64,000 nt of DNA, taken from NCBI RefSeq assembly GCF_001989615.1, contig NZ_CP019068.1, positions 212,814 to 276,813 on the forward strand, in the 5' to 3' direction. This DNA comes from Halorientalis sp. IM1011 (lineage in GTDB: Archaea; Halobacteriota; Halobacteria; Halobacteriales; Haloarculaceae). How positions within the stretch are numbered: position 1 is the first letter of the stretch; the number at the start of each line of letters is the position of its first letter. Below are positions 1-8,574 of this stretch, in pieces. A program made the translations under genes and the position numbers. Below the pieces are notes generated by a model that did not search any database, had not been told where the DNA came from, and worked only from the letters and a program-made list of their open reading frames with translations.

Positions 1-220
1 CGCCAGTGGTGGTTATCCAGTAGAATCGAGCGCGTCCGCCCGGGTTCTTACTTTCAAGGCACCCGTCGTCCTTGAGCTGCTTTAATCGCTGATCTGCCCA
101 TTGGCGAGTCTTATCGAATTCATCTGCGAGTTCTTGAGCGGTAAATGCCGGATCTGGCGACTCCACGAAGAACTCGAGTACCTCGCGTTTCGAGACCGAC
201 GGGTCCGGGCCGCGTGTCAC
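1..220 (-). CDS. Winged-helix DNA-binding protein, 3' end outside the window
   Basis: The reverse strand is open from a GTG at 220 to the left edge of the window, giving about 73 residues. The segment (VSKREVLEFFVESPDPAFTA, then QELADEFDKTRQWADQRLKQL and a wing-like GGRARFYWI) has the spacing of a small winged-helix domain. The frame has a TAA eight codons upstream of the GTG with no ATG between, so the GTG is the only good start. It is divergent from the coiled-coil gene at 487. Small winged-helix proteins of this kind are common in haloarchaeal plasmids and proviruses. The C-terminal end and any second domain cannot be judged. Confidence 0.7.
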   Translation of the reverse strand, partial: MTRGPDPSVSKREVLEFFVESPDPAFTAQELADEFDKTRQWADQRLKQLKDDGCLESKNPGGRARFYWITTTG

Positions 221-486
221 ACTCAGAGTTATCGGATAGGTGGTTTAGGTATTCCGTCACATTACCATTTACCATTAGCAAATATTAAGTGCGCGCTGGA
301 TGTCATTGTCACTCAGGTTCTACACGGTGGTGACGTCGCCCACGAAAATGGCGACCGTGTGCATCCACGGCCGCCGTGTGGAGCCGGTGGTACCGACATG
401 TTCGATTCGTTCACGGGGACTATTCAATCCCCCGCACGACCAGACGCATCGCTCACAACCACACCCACCACTGGAGGGCGGTCCCA
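221..486. promoter_or_regulatory. Divergent intergenic region with TATA-like element and Shine-Dalgarno site
   Basis: The region separates two divergent genes. An AT-rich block with AAATATTAAGT lies near 280-291 and could serve as a TATA element in either direction. GGGGA and TCCCC arms flank ACTATTCAA near 415-433. GGAGG at 473-477 lies nine bases before the ATG at 487 and supports that start with a leadered transcript. Confidence 0.45.
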
Positions 487-1335
487 ATGACGGACCTCGA
501 GACCCTCGAAGCTCGCATCGCCGACCTCGAGGCGACCGTCGAAGCCCAACAAGACCGGATCAACCAACTCCAGACTGACCTCGAAGACGAACGCCAAGCA
601 CGCAAGAACGCCGAAGCCCGCGTCGACGACCTCGAAGCTACCTGCGAAGAACAGGCCGCACTCCTCGACGCACTCCGAAATCGCACGGACACGACCCAGT
701 CCCAGATTGCCGAACTCCAGGCCCGGGAACTCGAAAAGGGCGCGCACCTCGACTACGAGCACGTCGCACCCACCCAGGACAAACTCGATCTGCCGGACGA
801 TCGCCTCGAACGCATCACTGACGACGATGGCACCACGTGGGTCCGCTTGCCCGACCACGAGGACCCACTCGATCGCGGGTCGGACACGCTCCCAACAGCG
901 GACCTCCTCCCCATCCAGCAGCTGGCCCGCCTGGACGACGACACACTCGCGTCGGCCACCAACACCAGGGCGGACTACATCGCGGCCCAAGTCTGGGCCG
1001 AGCGCACCACACACAGTCCAGGCAGTCTCTGGACCAAGGGCTGCAAAGACGTCGCCGCGTACGTCGACGCCAGCGACATCCGCGTGTTCATCAAGTCGAA
1101 TCTGGAACGCGACGACGAGTCGCTCAGCCGTGACTACGCCAAGAAGTTAGCCGGCCGTGCGATGGACCGCCTCCGCGAGCTCGCCAAATCCCGGGTCTAC
1201 ATCGACCGCCGTACCCACCGCAAGGACGGCCTCGAGTATACCGAGCGGCGACTGGTCCTGCCCAGTGATGCCGACATCCCGGGCGGGACGGGCACGACTG
1301 ACGACCCACCGGCGACAGACGCCTTCACCGGGTAG
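487..1335 (+). CDS. Coiled-coil protein of plasmid/provirus type
   Basis: 282 residues. Residues about 1-85 form a continuous heptad-rich coiled coil (LEARIADLEATVEAQQDRIN and similar repeats). The C-terminal two thirds form an acidic globular region with KGCKDVAAYV and AKKLAGRAMDRLRELAKS, which looks like a helical DNA- or protein-binding domain. Similar coiled-coil proteins of unknown function occur on haloarchaeal plasmids and proviruses, often next to small winged-helix genes as here. The start is chosen for the GGAGG site at 473-477. An upstream in-frame ATG at 376 would add an arginine-rich, unlikely extension. A role in partition or replication is only a guess. Confidence 0.8.
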   Translation: MTDLETLEARIADLEATVEAQQDRINQLQTDLEDERQARKNAEARVDDLEATCEEQAALLDALRNRTDTTQSQIAELQARELEKGAHLDYEHVAPTQDKLDLPDDRLERITDDDGTTWVRLPDHEDPLDRGSDTLPTADLLPIQQLARLDDDTLASATNTRADYIAAQVWAERTTHSPGSLWTKGCKDVAAYVDASDIRVFIKSNLERDDESLSRDYAKKLAGRAMDRLRELAKSRVYIDRRTHRKDGLEYTERRLVLPSDADIPGGTGTTDDPPATDAFTG

Positions 1336-1780
1336 GGCTGTCCCCGGGGGCGAGTCACACCGCTGAGTAAGTGCCACACCCCACGACAGGCCAGCCACCA
1401 TACCCCACGCGCCGCTGTGTTCATGGGTTGGATACTAGCTGGTCTCTCCCTCGAACGGCTGTCGACGGCTCACACCGAGACCATGGCAGCGAGAACCCAC
1501 TGGGGACACGAGCTGTCCCCGGCCGATCGACGCACTCGGCCGTAATGGGGCCTCGTCTACTCAAGCCCAAATCCGACAACAGATCGGCTTCTGGTGAAAC
1601 CAGCAAATCCTGAGAGAGCTAAACTGCTAAGAGAGGATATATTCAGCAATCAACCCGCTCCATGCCGTTGTGACAGAGACGTGGTTGTCATAGAATAGTT
1701 CTCATACTAGTTCTTCGCTCCCTTAGTTTGATCAGTACAGACAAATCACTTGCCAATAGATTGAGGCTCCGCTGGATGAA
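1336..1780. other. Intergenic region with a dispersed 19-base repeat
   Basis: No convincing gene is seen; the short open frames here lack haloarchaeal composition and starts. TGTCATAGAATAGTTCTCA at 1686-1704 recurs at 19668-19686 with one mismatch, which suggests a remnant end of an insertion sequence. Confidence 0.4.
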
Positions 1781-2260
1781 CTATGGATCGGTGTGAGTCC
1801 GGTTGTAGAGGTGATGCGGCCCTTTTGCGACTTCATTCCAGACCAGGGTTCCTGACCGGTCCACGAAGAGGGATAGAAACGTTGGAGTAGTGGCAAATGG
1901 ATTGAATGTGGGTGTTCCCCCTTCATCGGGAGCCGTCCCGTCGAGCGTCAACTGGAGGCTGTAGGTCACCGATTCCGTGAATACGTCAGGAATGAGCAAT
2001 CGATCGTCTGGCTTCAGCGACACACTCGACGAGAGGGTCCGTTGGCTCTCAGGAACTGGATCGGATGTTTCGATTACTTCCACCCCGATAGTATGGGGTA
2101 ACTCGTGAAGATTGGCGAATCCAAGACTCCCAGCTGAACCAACTGCTGATTCGTTTGGCTGATCGCTTGTCCTGATCTCCGGGCACCCGCTGAGACCGGC
2201 ACAGACTCCACACCCGACCATCGATAGTAACCTCCTCCTTGTGGCCATAGTTCCTGTCAT
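1781..2260 (-). CDS. Tat-exported lipoprotein, function unknown
   Basis: 159 residues. The N-terminus has twin arginines (ATRRRLLSMVG) followed by a hydrophobic stretch and the lipobox LSGC near residues 24-27, the standard haloarchaeal Tat-lipoprotein signal. The mature part is a small beta-rich domain (TYSLQLTLDG, FLSLFVDRSGTLVWNEVA) resembling the single-domain lipoproteins with Ig-like folds that are common in Halobacteria. A second in-frame ATG (MATRRR) lies at 2248 and is an equally good start. An AAATACTAC element at about 2277-2285 may be its TATA box. The gene is isolated; no function is claimed. Confidence 0.75.
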   Translation of the reverse strand: MTGTMATRRRLLSMVGCGVCAGLSGCPEIRTSDQPNESAVGSAGSLGFANLHELPHTIGVEVIETSDPVPESQRTLSSSVSLKPDDRLLIPDVFTESVTYSLQLTLDGTAPDEGGTPTFNPFATTPTFLSLFVDRSGTLVWNEVAKGPHHLYNRTHTDP

Positions 2261-2498
2261 CTTAACAGTGAGTCATGTAGTATTTGGGGGAAATCAAACC
2301 CCGTGGCCCTGATGTGATGCACATCTTGTGAGTTGGATACTTGTATCACCTCGCACGACCAATTATATACGATGAAGAGAGCTTAATCTCTCCCATTACA
2401 ACTTTTCTGCTATTCAAACGCTAAGTAAGTAGGCTGTAGTGAGCAGTAGAACTGCGTCTTCACTCACGTTTTTTGTTGGTAAGCTGTCCAGTACCCAC

Positions 2499-2747
2499 AT
2501 GGTCTCGGCCCACTGGCTCATTGCGGCAGCACTCGGCACCGCCGCATCGGCCATCGGGCTGTTGTTGCTCTGGCTGGCACTCACCGGCTCACACGAGGAG
2601 CTTCGTCCGCCGGTGGACTGGGGCGCTGATCTGGGACTCGTCGCCGTCGAGCAGACACGTACCAGACGGCTTATCTGGGCAGGATACGGGTTCATATCGC
2701 TACTCGCAGGGCTGGCGTGTTTCGCCGTACTCGTCGTCGCGTTCTGA
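2499..2747 (+). CDS. Small two-helix membrane protein
   Basis: 82 residues from the ATG at 2499. Two hydrophobic segments are visible: about 5-28 (WLIAAALGTAASAIGLLLLW) and about 62-82 (GFISLLAGLACFAVLVVAF), joined by an acidic loop of about 35 residues. The frame stays open upstream to 2439, but the added residues are not typical and MVSAHW begins directly before the first helix. It is probably an integral membrane protein with the loop on one face. No family is recognised. It is convergent with the acyl-CoA ligase gene that ends at 2815. Confidence 0.6.
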   Translation: MVSAHWLIAAALGTAASAIGLLLLWLALTGSHEELRPPVDWGADLGLVAVEQTRTRRLIWAGYGFISLLAGLACFAVLVVAF

Positions 2748-2814
2748 CTCCTGAGAAGGGGCCGGTCCCTTCCACAGTGAACGCATTGGTCACCGCGACG
2801 CGAGCACCACAGTT

Positions 2815-4320
2815 CTACGTCAGCGGGGTGGTCCGGAACCGGTCTCTGAGCGCCGTCCGGTCGATCTTTCCGGTCGCTGTCCGGGGTATCTCCTCGACGA
2901 ACTCGATACGTTCGGGGACCTTGTGATCGCCGAGGCGGGCATTACAGACGGATCGGACGTGCGATTCGGAGACACCGCCATCGCTCGTGAGGACGGCTGT
3001 GATGACAGCCCCCTGGCGCCCGTCGAGGGCGTCGACGATCGCTGCGCCCGACACACCGTCGATTTCGTAGAGGACGTCCTCGATCTCGCGCGGGAAGACG
3101 TTTGCACAGCCGACCGAGAACATGTCGCCGCGTCGGCCGACCACGAAGAGATGCCCGTCCGAATCGAGGTAGCCGACGTCGCCCGACCGGAGCCAGCGGT
3201 CGCCGTCCCGCTCGACGAACGCGTCGGCCTCGTGCTGGCTTCGCTCGAACCCTGGCGTCACCGTGTCACCGCGCCAGAGGAGTTCGCCCCGTTCGCCCTG
3301 GTCGACGACGTCGCCGGTCTCGACGTCCTCGATCCGGAGGGCGACGACCTCCGACGCCGGTGGCCCGACGCTCCCGGCCTTCCGCTCGCTCCCGGGCCGG
3401 TTGAACGCGGCCAGGGGCGTGGTTTCGGTCATCCCGTAGCCTTCGAGGACCGTCGCGCCCAGCGCAGCTTCCACGTCGGCGATCTTGTCTGCCGGCATCG
3501 GCGCGCCGCCGACGACGAGGCGCGTCAGCGACGAGAGGTCGTAATCGGCGACGACCCCCGCCTCGAGCAGGTCCGTCGCCATGTCCGGCGTGAGGAAGGT
3601 GTAGGTAACCCGCCGGCGTTCGATAGTCGCTGCAACCCGTTCTGGATCCCACTCGGGCAGGAACCAGTTCTCGGCCTCGGCCAGAAGCAGCGGCGTCGTC
3701 GTCACGTTGAGGCCGGTCACGTGATAACACTGGCTGACCGTGAGCCCGACCTCGTCTCTGGTCAGCCGGTGATAGCGACAGATCCCCCGCACGTTCGCGA
3801 AGACGTTCCCGTGGGTGTGTCTGACCCCCTTCGGACGCCCGGTCGTCCCGCTGCTGTAGACGACGGCCGCGGTCTCGTCGCGCCGGCGTGGGTGGACGGC
3901 GTAGCTCGTGGCGGCCGCCGCGAGTTCGTCCGAGAAGTCCGCGCCGGCGCTGCCGTCGACGGTCAGCGGCGTCGGCACGCTCCTCGCGACCGAACTGAAC
4001 CCCTCGTCGGTCACCAGGACCGACACGTCGCTGGTGTCCAGGACGTACCGGACCTGCTCGTCGGTAAACCGGGTATTGATCGGGACCGGCACGGCGCCAC
4101 ACTTCATCGCGCCCAGGTAGGCGACGAGGAACGGCACGCCGTTCCGCAGACAGATCCCCACACGGTCGTCGGGCGTTACACCCCGTTCCTCGAAGACGGT
4201 CGCCGCCGCGTTCGACGCCGCCGAGAGCTCCCCGTAGGTCACCGCTCGATCCGGGTCCCCCACTGCTCGCGAACCCGGTGCGGCCCGCGCCCCGTGGTCC
4301 ACGACGTTCCCGAAGTTCAT
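2815..4320 (-). CDS. AMP-forming acyl-CoA synthetase
   Basis: 501 residues, full length for the acyl-CoA synthetase branch of the ANL superfamily. It activates a carboxylic acid to an acyl-AMP and then to a CoA thioester in the cytoplasm. Visible motifs are the P-loop-like YSSGTTGRPKGVRHTHGN (about 155-172), GYGMTETTP (about 295), the hinge SGDVGYLDSDGHLFVVGRRGD (about 400) and the C-terminal PRTATGKIDR with the catalytic lysine. The substrate cannot be told from sequence. A perfect palindrome at 4454-4470 lies upstream, and a close copy lies before the adjacent iclR gene, so the IclR protein at 4501-5277 probably regulates this gene. The nearby dehydrogenase operon may supply its substrate. 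Confidence 0.9.
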   Translation of the reverse strand: MNFGNVVDHGARAAPGSRAVGDPDRAVTYGELSAASNAAATVFEERGVTPDDRVGICLRNGVPFLVAYLGAMKCGAVPVPINTRFTDEQVRYVLDTSDVSVLVTDEGFSSVARSVPTPLTVDGSAGADFSDELAAAATSYAVHPRRRDETAAVVYSSGTTGRPKGVRHTHGNVFANVRGICRYHRLTRDEVGLTVSQCYHVTGLNVTTTPLLLAEAENWFLPEWDPERVAATIERRRVTYTFLTPDMATDLLEAGVVADYDLSSLTRLVVGGAPMPADKIADVEAALGATVLEGYGMTETTPLAAFNRPGSERKAGSVGPPASEVVALRIEDVETGDVVDQGERGELLWRGDTVTPGFERSQHEADAFVERDGDRWLRSGDVGYLDSDGHLFVVGRRGDMFSVGCANVFPREIEDVLYEIDGVSGAAIVDALDGRQGAVITAVLTSDGGVSESHVRSVCNARLGDHKVPERIEFVEEIPRTATGKIDRTALRDRFRTTPLT

Positions 4321-4453
4321 GGGACCACGATTCGGCCCCTTTGGCTTCCTATTTTTTAATCTCGTTTGACCTGTCTAGTACAATTAAGGTATGTCGAACG
4401 GGTGGGGAGCGCCCCCATCGGCACAAGCGAGGGTTCGACGCCGGTCGAGTTCT

Positions 4454-4470
4454 GTCCCACATCGTGGGAC
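4454..4470. promoter_or_regulatory. Palindromic operator upstream of the acyl-CoA synthetase gene
   Basis: GTCCCACATCGTGGGAC is a perfect inverted repeat with seven-base arms and a three-base centre. A copy matching at 15 of 17 positions lies at 5310-5326 before the iclR gene. The layout suits binding by a dimeric IclR regulator. Confidence 0.65.
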
Positions 4471-4500
4471 GAAGACTGACCAAAATCCGCCTCGGCCGGC

Positions 4501-5277
4501 TCACTCGGGAGTCGCGAAGACGATGTCGGCTCGCACGTCGTCTGCGGTCTCACGGACACGCGCCGGGAGTCCGGCGTCGAGTGCGGCGTCCATCTCCTCG
4601 CCGGGGCCGTAGGCGGCGACCGCGCCGTAGACGCGGTCGTCGGTCGCGATGGGGGCAGCGACGCCGACCATCCCCCGGATGAGTTCGCCGCGGTCCAGAG
4701 CGTGGCCGCGCTCGTCGATCGTCGCCAGTTCCGCCCGGAGTTCCTCGCCGTCGGTCACCGTCAGTTCCGTCCGGGACCGGAGCCCATGCTGGTCGAGGAT
4801 CGCCGTCACCCGGTCCTCGGGCAGTCGAGCAAGGATCGCCTTCCCCGGTGCGTTCGTGTGGAGATACGCCCGCCGTGGATAGGCCTGCGGGGAGGGACGA
4901 GCCCCCTCATCCGGGGCCCAGCGGGTGGACTGCAGCGCCACCGCGCGACCGTGCTCCTCGACGACCAGCTGGCAGTATCGGCCCGTGTCTTCCGAGAGGG
5001 TTTCGACCGCGCTGCGACCGTGTTCGAAGACAGTCCGACTATTTCGTGCGGCTTGCCCGAGATGCAGGTACGGTCCCCCGAGCCGGTAGGCGCCGTCCTC
5101 CTCGATGAGGTACCCCAGCTTCGCCAGCGTTCGGAGGTGGTTATGGACCGTGCTCTTCGGGAGGTCGAGCGCCGCGGCCAGTTCCGTCGCGCCGGCCCGG
5201 TCGCGCTCACGGATCTCGTCGACGATCGCGTACGATCGCTGCACCGAACTGATCGGGACCGACGGGGCCTCGTCCAT
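4501..5277 (-). CDS. IclR-family transcriptional regulator
   Basis: 258 residues. The N-terminal winged helix (about 10-70) contains RERDRAGATELAAALDLPKS and TVHNHLRTLAKLGYLIEEDG. The C-terminal effector-binding domain (about 80-250) contains the family pattern NAPGKAILARLPEDRV and RGELIRGMVGVAAPI. The ATG at 5277 is preferred because the frame upstream to 5385 adds a cysteine-rich stretch before the helix-turn-helix. It is transcribed with the same polarity as the acyl-CoA synthetase and is divergent from the GMC dehydrogenase operon. Palindromes before its own gene and before the synthetase suggest autoregulation and local control. The effector is unknown. Confidence 0.9.
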   Translation of the reverse strand: MDEAPSVPISSVQRSYAIVDEIRERDRAGATELAAALDLPKSTVHNHLRTLAKLGYLIEEDGAYRLGGPYLHLGQAARNSRTVFEHGRSAVETLSEDTGRYCQLVVEEHGRAVALQSTRWAPDEGARPSPQAYPRRAYLHTNAPGKAILARLPEDRVTAILDQHGLRSRTELTVTDGEELRAELATIDERGHALDRGELIRGMVGVAAPIATDDRVYGAVAAYGPGEEMDAALDAGLPARVRETADDVRADIVFATPE

Positions 5278-5309
5278 ACACGCTAGTCGATCCCGCGTCA
5301 CTTCAACGT

Positions 5310-5326
5310 GTACCACATTGTGGGAC
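5310..5326. promoter_or_regulatory. Operator copy upstream of iclR
   Basis: GTACCACATTGTGGGAC matches the operator at 4454-4470 at 15 of 17 positions and keeps the CCAC-N3-GTGG core. It lies 33 bases before the iclR ATG, consistent with autoregulation. Confidence 0.6.
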
Positions 5327-5528
5327 GACAGATCCCGAAATAGACAGGTGAAATATGAATGATTACAGTAAAGATAATTATCCATTCACAATATTCAGCC
5401 CGAATTTCGATATTTTCTAAGACGGTCTAAAATATCTGTATATTTCCTATAACACGATTTTGGCCTTTCTTTTCGACTCTCCTTCGTGTGCTGTAAGCGA
5501 GTAATAATGTAGTTTGTATCAGTTACGA

Positions 5529-5611
5529 GGTTTTATCCACCTGGTATCGTTCTACTTGCGCTGCGGTCACACAGTGACCCACTGCGGGATGCTGTGGTGA
5601 CCGGGACCACA
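5529..5611 (+). promoter_or_regulatory. Promoter and inverted repeats of the GMC dehydrogenase operon
   Basis: GGTTTTATCC at 5529-5538 looks like a TATA element. GGTCAC-ACA-GTGACC at 5565-5579 is a perfect inverted repeat placed at the expected transcription start. TGTGGT and ACCACA arms follow at 5593-5611, directly before the ATG at 5614. The spacing suits a repressor site. The sequence differs from the 4454 operator. Confidence 0.45.
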
Positions 5612-5613
5612 CA

Positions 5614-6762
5614 ATGCACGAATCAGATGGGAGCGACGTGAGCAGGCGGGGAGTCGTCAAGGGCATCGGGGGCCTCGCGGCGCTGTCGATGTCGAACGCG
5701 ACCTTCGCGGACGCGAAGGCCGCGATGACTTCGCCACTGCAGAGCGATCCACATACGGCAGACACGTATCGAGCGATCGTCGACGCGATCGTCCCGCGAA
5801 CACCACAACTCGAGGACGAACTCGGGCCGGAACACGTCCCCGGGGGCGTCGACGTGGGCCTGGAGAAGTTCCTCATCTGGGACTTCAACCACTTCCAGGA
5901 GATCCGCGCGGAGATGGTCACCGAGAAGACCCACCTGTTGGGCGGCGTCTTCGAGGCCGACGAACCGAGCGGCCCCGAGATGGAGCGGAGCCTCTTCGAG
6001 TTGAGTCTGGATCTGACCCAGTACGGATCGACGGTCGACGCGCTGTTCGACCTCCTCGACGTGAGCCTCCTCGGACTGGACGTCGACGGCGACGCGCTCC
6101 AGGAGTACCTCACGCTCGGGCCGATCGAACGCTTCGAGATCTCCTTCTCGGACTTCGAGGCGCTCACCGAAGGGCCCGCCGAATTCGAGTTGGTCGTCGA
6201 GACGGCCAACGAGACCGTCCACCGCGTTCTCCAGAACTACCCGTACGCGGCGCTGTTCACCATCGTCTTCGATATCGTCGCTGCGGAGTTCCTCGTCCTC
6301 GGGAAGAACGAGGACCCGGTCTCCGTGAACGAACAGTTCCCGGCCGGCGGGACGTTCGCTCGACTCTCCCGCGAGGACCGGCTTCGGTGTCTCTGGAGCA
6401 TCGTCGACGGCGGTCTGATCGACACGCTCGACGAAGTCCTCTCCCCACTGGTACCCGACTTGGGCATCCTGAAGTACGTCGTCATGGCCGTCAACGGCCT
6501 CCACGGCTTCGGCTACTACACCGAGTGGGCGGGCCTCGGCGACACCAAGACCAACATGCCGACCGAACGGGAGATGCAGAAAGACCCCAGCCAGGTCCAG
6601 AGTCGGCAACAGACCGACTACCCCGGGCCGTCACCGGGCTACGCCGCGGACTGGCGACACGCCGTCCCCGACGGGTTCGCGGACCCCGACGTGGAGGACC
6701 TCGACCTGCCGGACGACCTGACTGGCGACGACGTCGTCGACGGCATCGGAGGTGACACCTGA
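5614..6762 (+). CDS. Tat-exported small subunit of a GMC-type dehydrogenase (gluconate 2-dehydrogenase subunit 3-like)
   Basis: 382 residues. The start DVSRRGVVKGIGGLAALSMS is a Tat signal. The rest is a soluble, mostly helical protein without a visible cofactor motif. In bacterial gluconate, sorbitol and related membrane dehydrogenases, a Tat-bearing gamma subunit is encoded with a FAD subunit that has no signal of its own and is exported as a passenger. The same arrangement is seen here: the stop of this gene overlaps the ATG of the GMC flavoprotein by one base (TGATG at 6760-6764). The length is greater than bacterial gamma subunits (about 170-250 residues), which may be a haloarchaeal extension. 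No cytochrome subunit is adjacent. Confidence 0.7.
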   Translation: MHESDGSDVSRRGVVKGIGGLAALSMSNATFADAKAAMTSPLQSDPHTADTYRAIVDAIVPRTPQLEDELGPEHVPGGVDVGLEKFLIWDFNHFQEIRAEMVTEKTHLLGGVFEADEPSGPEMERSLFELSLDLTQYGSTVDALFDLLDVSLLGLDVDGDALQEYLTLGPIERFEISFSDFEALTEGPAEFELVVETANETVHRVLQNYPYAALFTIVFDIVAAEFLVLGKNEDPVSVNEQFPAGGTFARLSREDRLRCLWSIVDGGLIDTLDEVLSPLVPDLGILKYVVMAVNGLHGFGYYTEWAGLGDTKTNMPTEREMQKDPSQVQSRQQTDYPGPSPGYAADWRHAVPDGFADPDVEDLDLPDDLTGDDVVDGIGGDT

Positions 6763-8516
6763 TGCGTGACCCCGACGTGGTCGTCGTCGGTGCCGGCGCC
6801 GACGGTCCGGCCGCAGCATCGCGGCTGGCGCGCGAACACGGCCTCGACGTGCTCATCCTCGAGGGAGGTCCGTGGCACGGCAACGAGAAGTGGCCCGAAC
6901 CCCACGCCGACGCCGGCGGCACGGTGAGCACCGATCCCGATGACCTCGACGGGGAACTGCTCGACGAGCAGTTCACCCACCGCGAGGCCGACGCGAACGA
7001 CCCGACCTACGGCTACCTCCGGGTCGGCCCCGCTGATCACTCGCGGGCCCCCTGGTTCCGCAACCTGCACCAGAACGCGTTCATCTGGCAGGTCGGTGCG
7101 GTCGGCGGCACCTCGCTGCACTACTTCGCGAACCACCCCCGTGCCTACCCCCACGCCATCGACGAACAGGGCCACTGGCCCATCGACTACGAAGACCTCG
7201 TCCCCTACTACCAGTTGAACGAAGAGGTCACTAGCACCCAGCAAGCCCCGATGACGGCCAAGGAGGAGGTGTTCATCGAGGGCGCGACGAACGCCGGCTA
7301 CGAGCGCCTCGACACGAAAAACGTCACCAGCACCGGCTGGCGGCCCCAGGCCAACGCCGTCTCCGTCCCGGGCAAGGAAACGACGACCGGCGAACCCCTC
7401 GATTCCGAGTACGAGGGCTCGTTCAGTTACGACGACGGCTTCCGCGGGGACACACTCGCCGGCGACCACTTCCAGGGCGGCTCGACGCCCGTCGACGCCC
7501 CCGTCCGGGAGAAGGCCCGGAAGTCCGCGAACGTCAGCTGGGTCCCGCGAGCACTGGACACAAACGAGGAACCGAACGCAGGGAACGTCGCCATCCGGCC
7601 GAACGCCTTCGTGACTGACATCGAGACGAACGAGGGTCTCGGGACGACGGAGGCGACCGGCGTCACGTTCCGCGACTCCTGGTCGGGTTCCTCCCAGACC
7701 GTCTCGGCGGACGCAGTCGTGCTCGCGGCCGGGTGTATCGAGTCGCCGCGACTGTGGCTCAACTCCGGCCTGCCCGACGACGGCTGGGTTGGAAAGGGGC
7801 TCACGACCCACTGGTTCGACTGGATCGTCGGCGTCTACGACGACGAGACTGTCGCCGAAATCAACCCCGAGAGCGACCATATGGACCCCTACATCGGGCA
7901 GAACTCCGCAGTGCGCTTCGACAAGCCCGGCGTCGGCGGCCTGGAAGACATCGGGATGTCGCCTGGGCTGGTCTCCTACGCCGACTACCTCTTCTCCGAT
8001 GCCGGCTACAGCTTCGACACGCCCGTCGACCCCGGCGAGCCCTGGGACACCCGTGGCTTCGTCGTGGGCGAGGAGCTGAAACGCCGGATGGCCAACTACC
8101 GACAGACAAAGGCCTTGCTGGTACTCACCGACGACCAGCCCCATCAGGAGAACGGGGTCTCGCTGGACACCACCTTCGCCGACGAGCACGGCCCGGTGCC
8201 GAAAGTCCGGTACGAACCCAGGGAGGAGGACGACGCCCGACGGGACGAACTCGCGCGCATCGCCGCGAATATCCACCGCGAGGCCGGTGCCAGCCACGTC
8301 CACCGCTGTGAGTGGCCGCCGCTGCTGCTGCATATGCAGTCCTCGATGCGGATGGGCAAAGTGCTGGATCAGAACGCCGAGGCGAAGAACGTCTCGCGGC
8401 TCTTCGTCGCCGACCACTCCGCGATGGCCAACGGCCTGGGCGGCCCGAACCCGACCAACACTGGGCAGGCCCTCGCTCTGCGGACCGCAGACAAAATCGG
8501 CCAACTCTACTTCTGA
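6762..8516 (+). CDS. GMC-family FAD-dependent oxidoreductase
   Basis: 584 residues. The Rossmann FAD-binding start is VVVGAGADGPAAASRLA with the downstream ILEGG (about 5-36), and the C-terminal GMC domain ends with HMQSSMRMGKVLDQNAEAKN, LFVADHSAMANGLGGPNPTN and T. The His and Asn of these blocks correspond to the catalytic pair of the family. It probably oxidises an alcohol, sugar or sterol-like hydroxyl. The protein lacks a signal peptide; it may be carried through the Tat system by the subunit encoded directly upstream, with translational coupling. The GxGxxG glycine pattern is slightly altered (GAGADG), but the fold signature is clear. The substrate is unknown. Confidence 0.85.
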   Translation: MRDPDVVVVGAGADGPAAASRLAREHGLDVLILEGGPWHGNEKWPEPHADAGGTVSTDPDDLDGELLDEQFTHREADANDPTYGYLRVGPADHSRAPWFRNLHQNAFIWQVGAVGGTSLHYFANHPRAYPHAIDEQGHWPIDYEDLVPYYQLNEEVTSTQQAPMTAKEEVFIEGATNAGYERLDTKNVTSTGWRPQANAVSVPGKETTTGEPLDSEYEGSFSYDDGFRGDTLAGDHFQGGSTPVDAPVREKARKSANVSWVPRALDTNEEPNAGNVAIRPNAFVTDIETNEGLGTTEATGVTFRDSWSGSSQTVSADAVVLAAGCIESPRLWLNSGLPDDGWVGKGLTTHWFDWIVGVYDDETVAEINPESDHMDPYIGQNSAVRFDKPGVGGLEDIGMSPGLVSYADYLFSDAGYSFDTPVDPGEPWDTRGFVVGEELKRRMANYRQTKALLVLTDDQPHQENGVSLDTTFADEHGPVPKVRYEPREEDDARRDELARIAANIHREAGASHVHRCEWPPLLLHMQSSMRMGKVLDQNAEAKNVSRLFVADHSAMANGLGGPNPTNTGQALALRTADKIGQLYF

Positions 8517-8574
8517 GACGCCCCTTCCAACCCCTCCCCTCTCACCACATCCGTCTTCTCGCTTCCAGGCCTCG

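Noticed and set aside
2923..4359. Long plus-strand open frame of 478 codons
   Set aside because: Antisense shadow of the acyl-CoA synthetase; Arg/Asp-rich composition and no domain.
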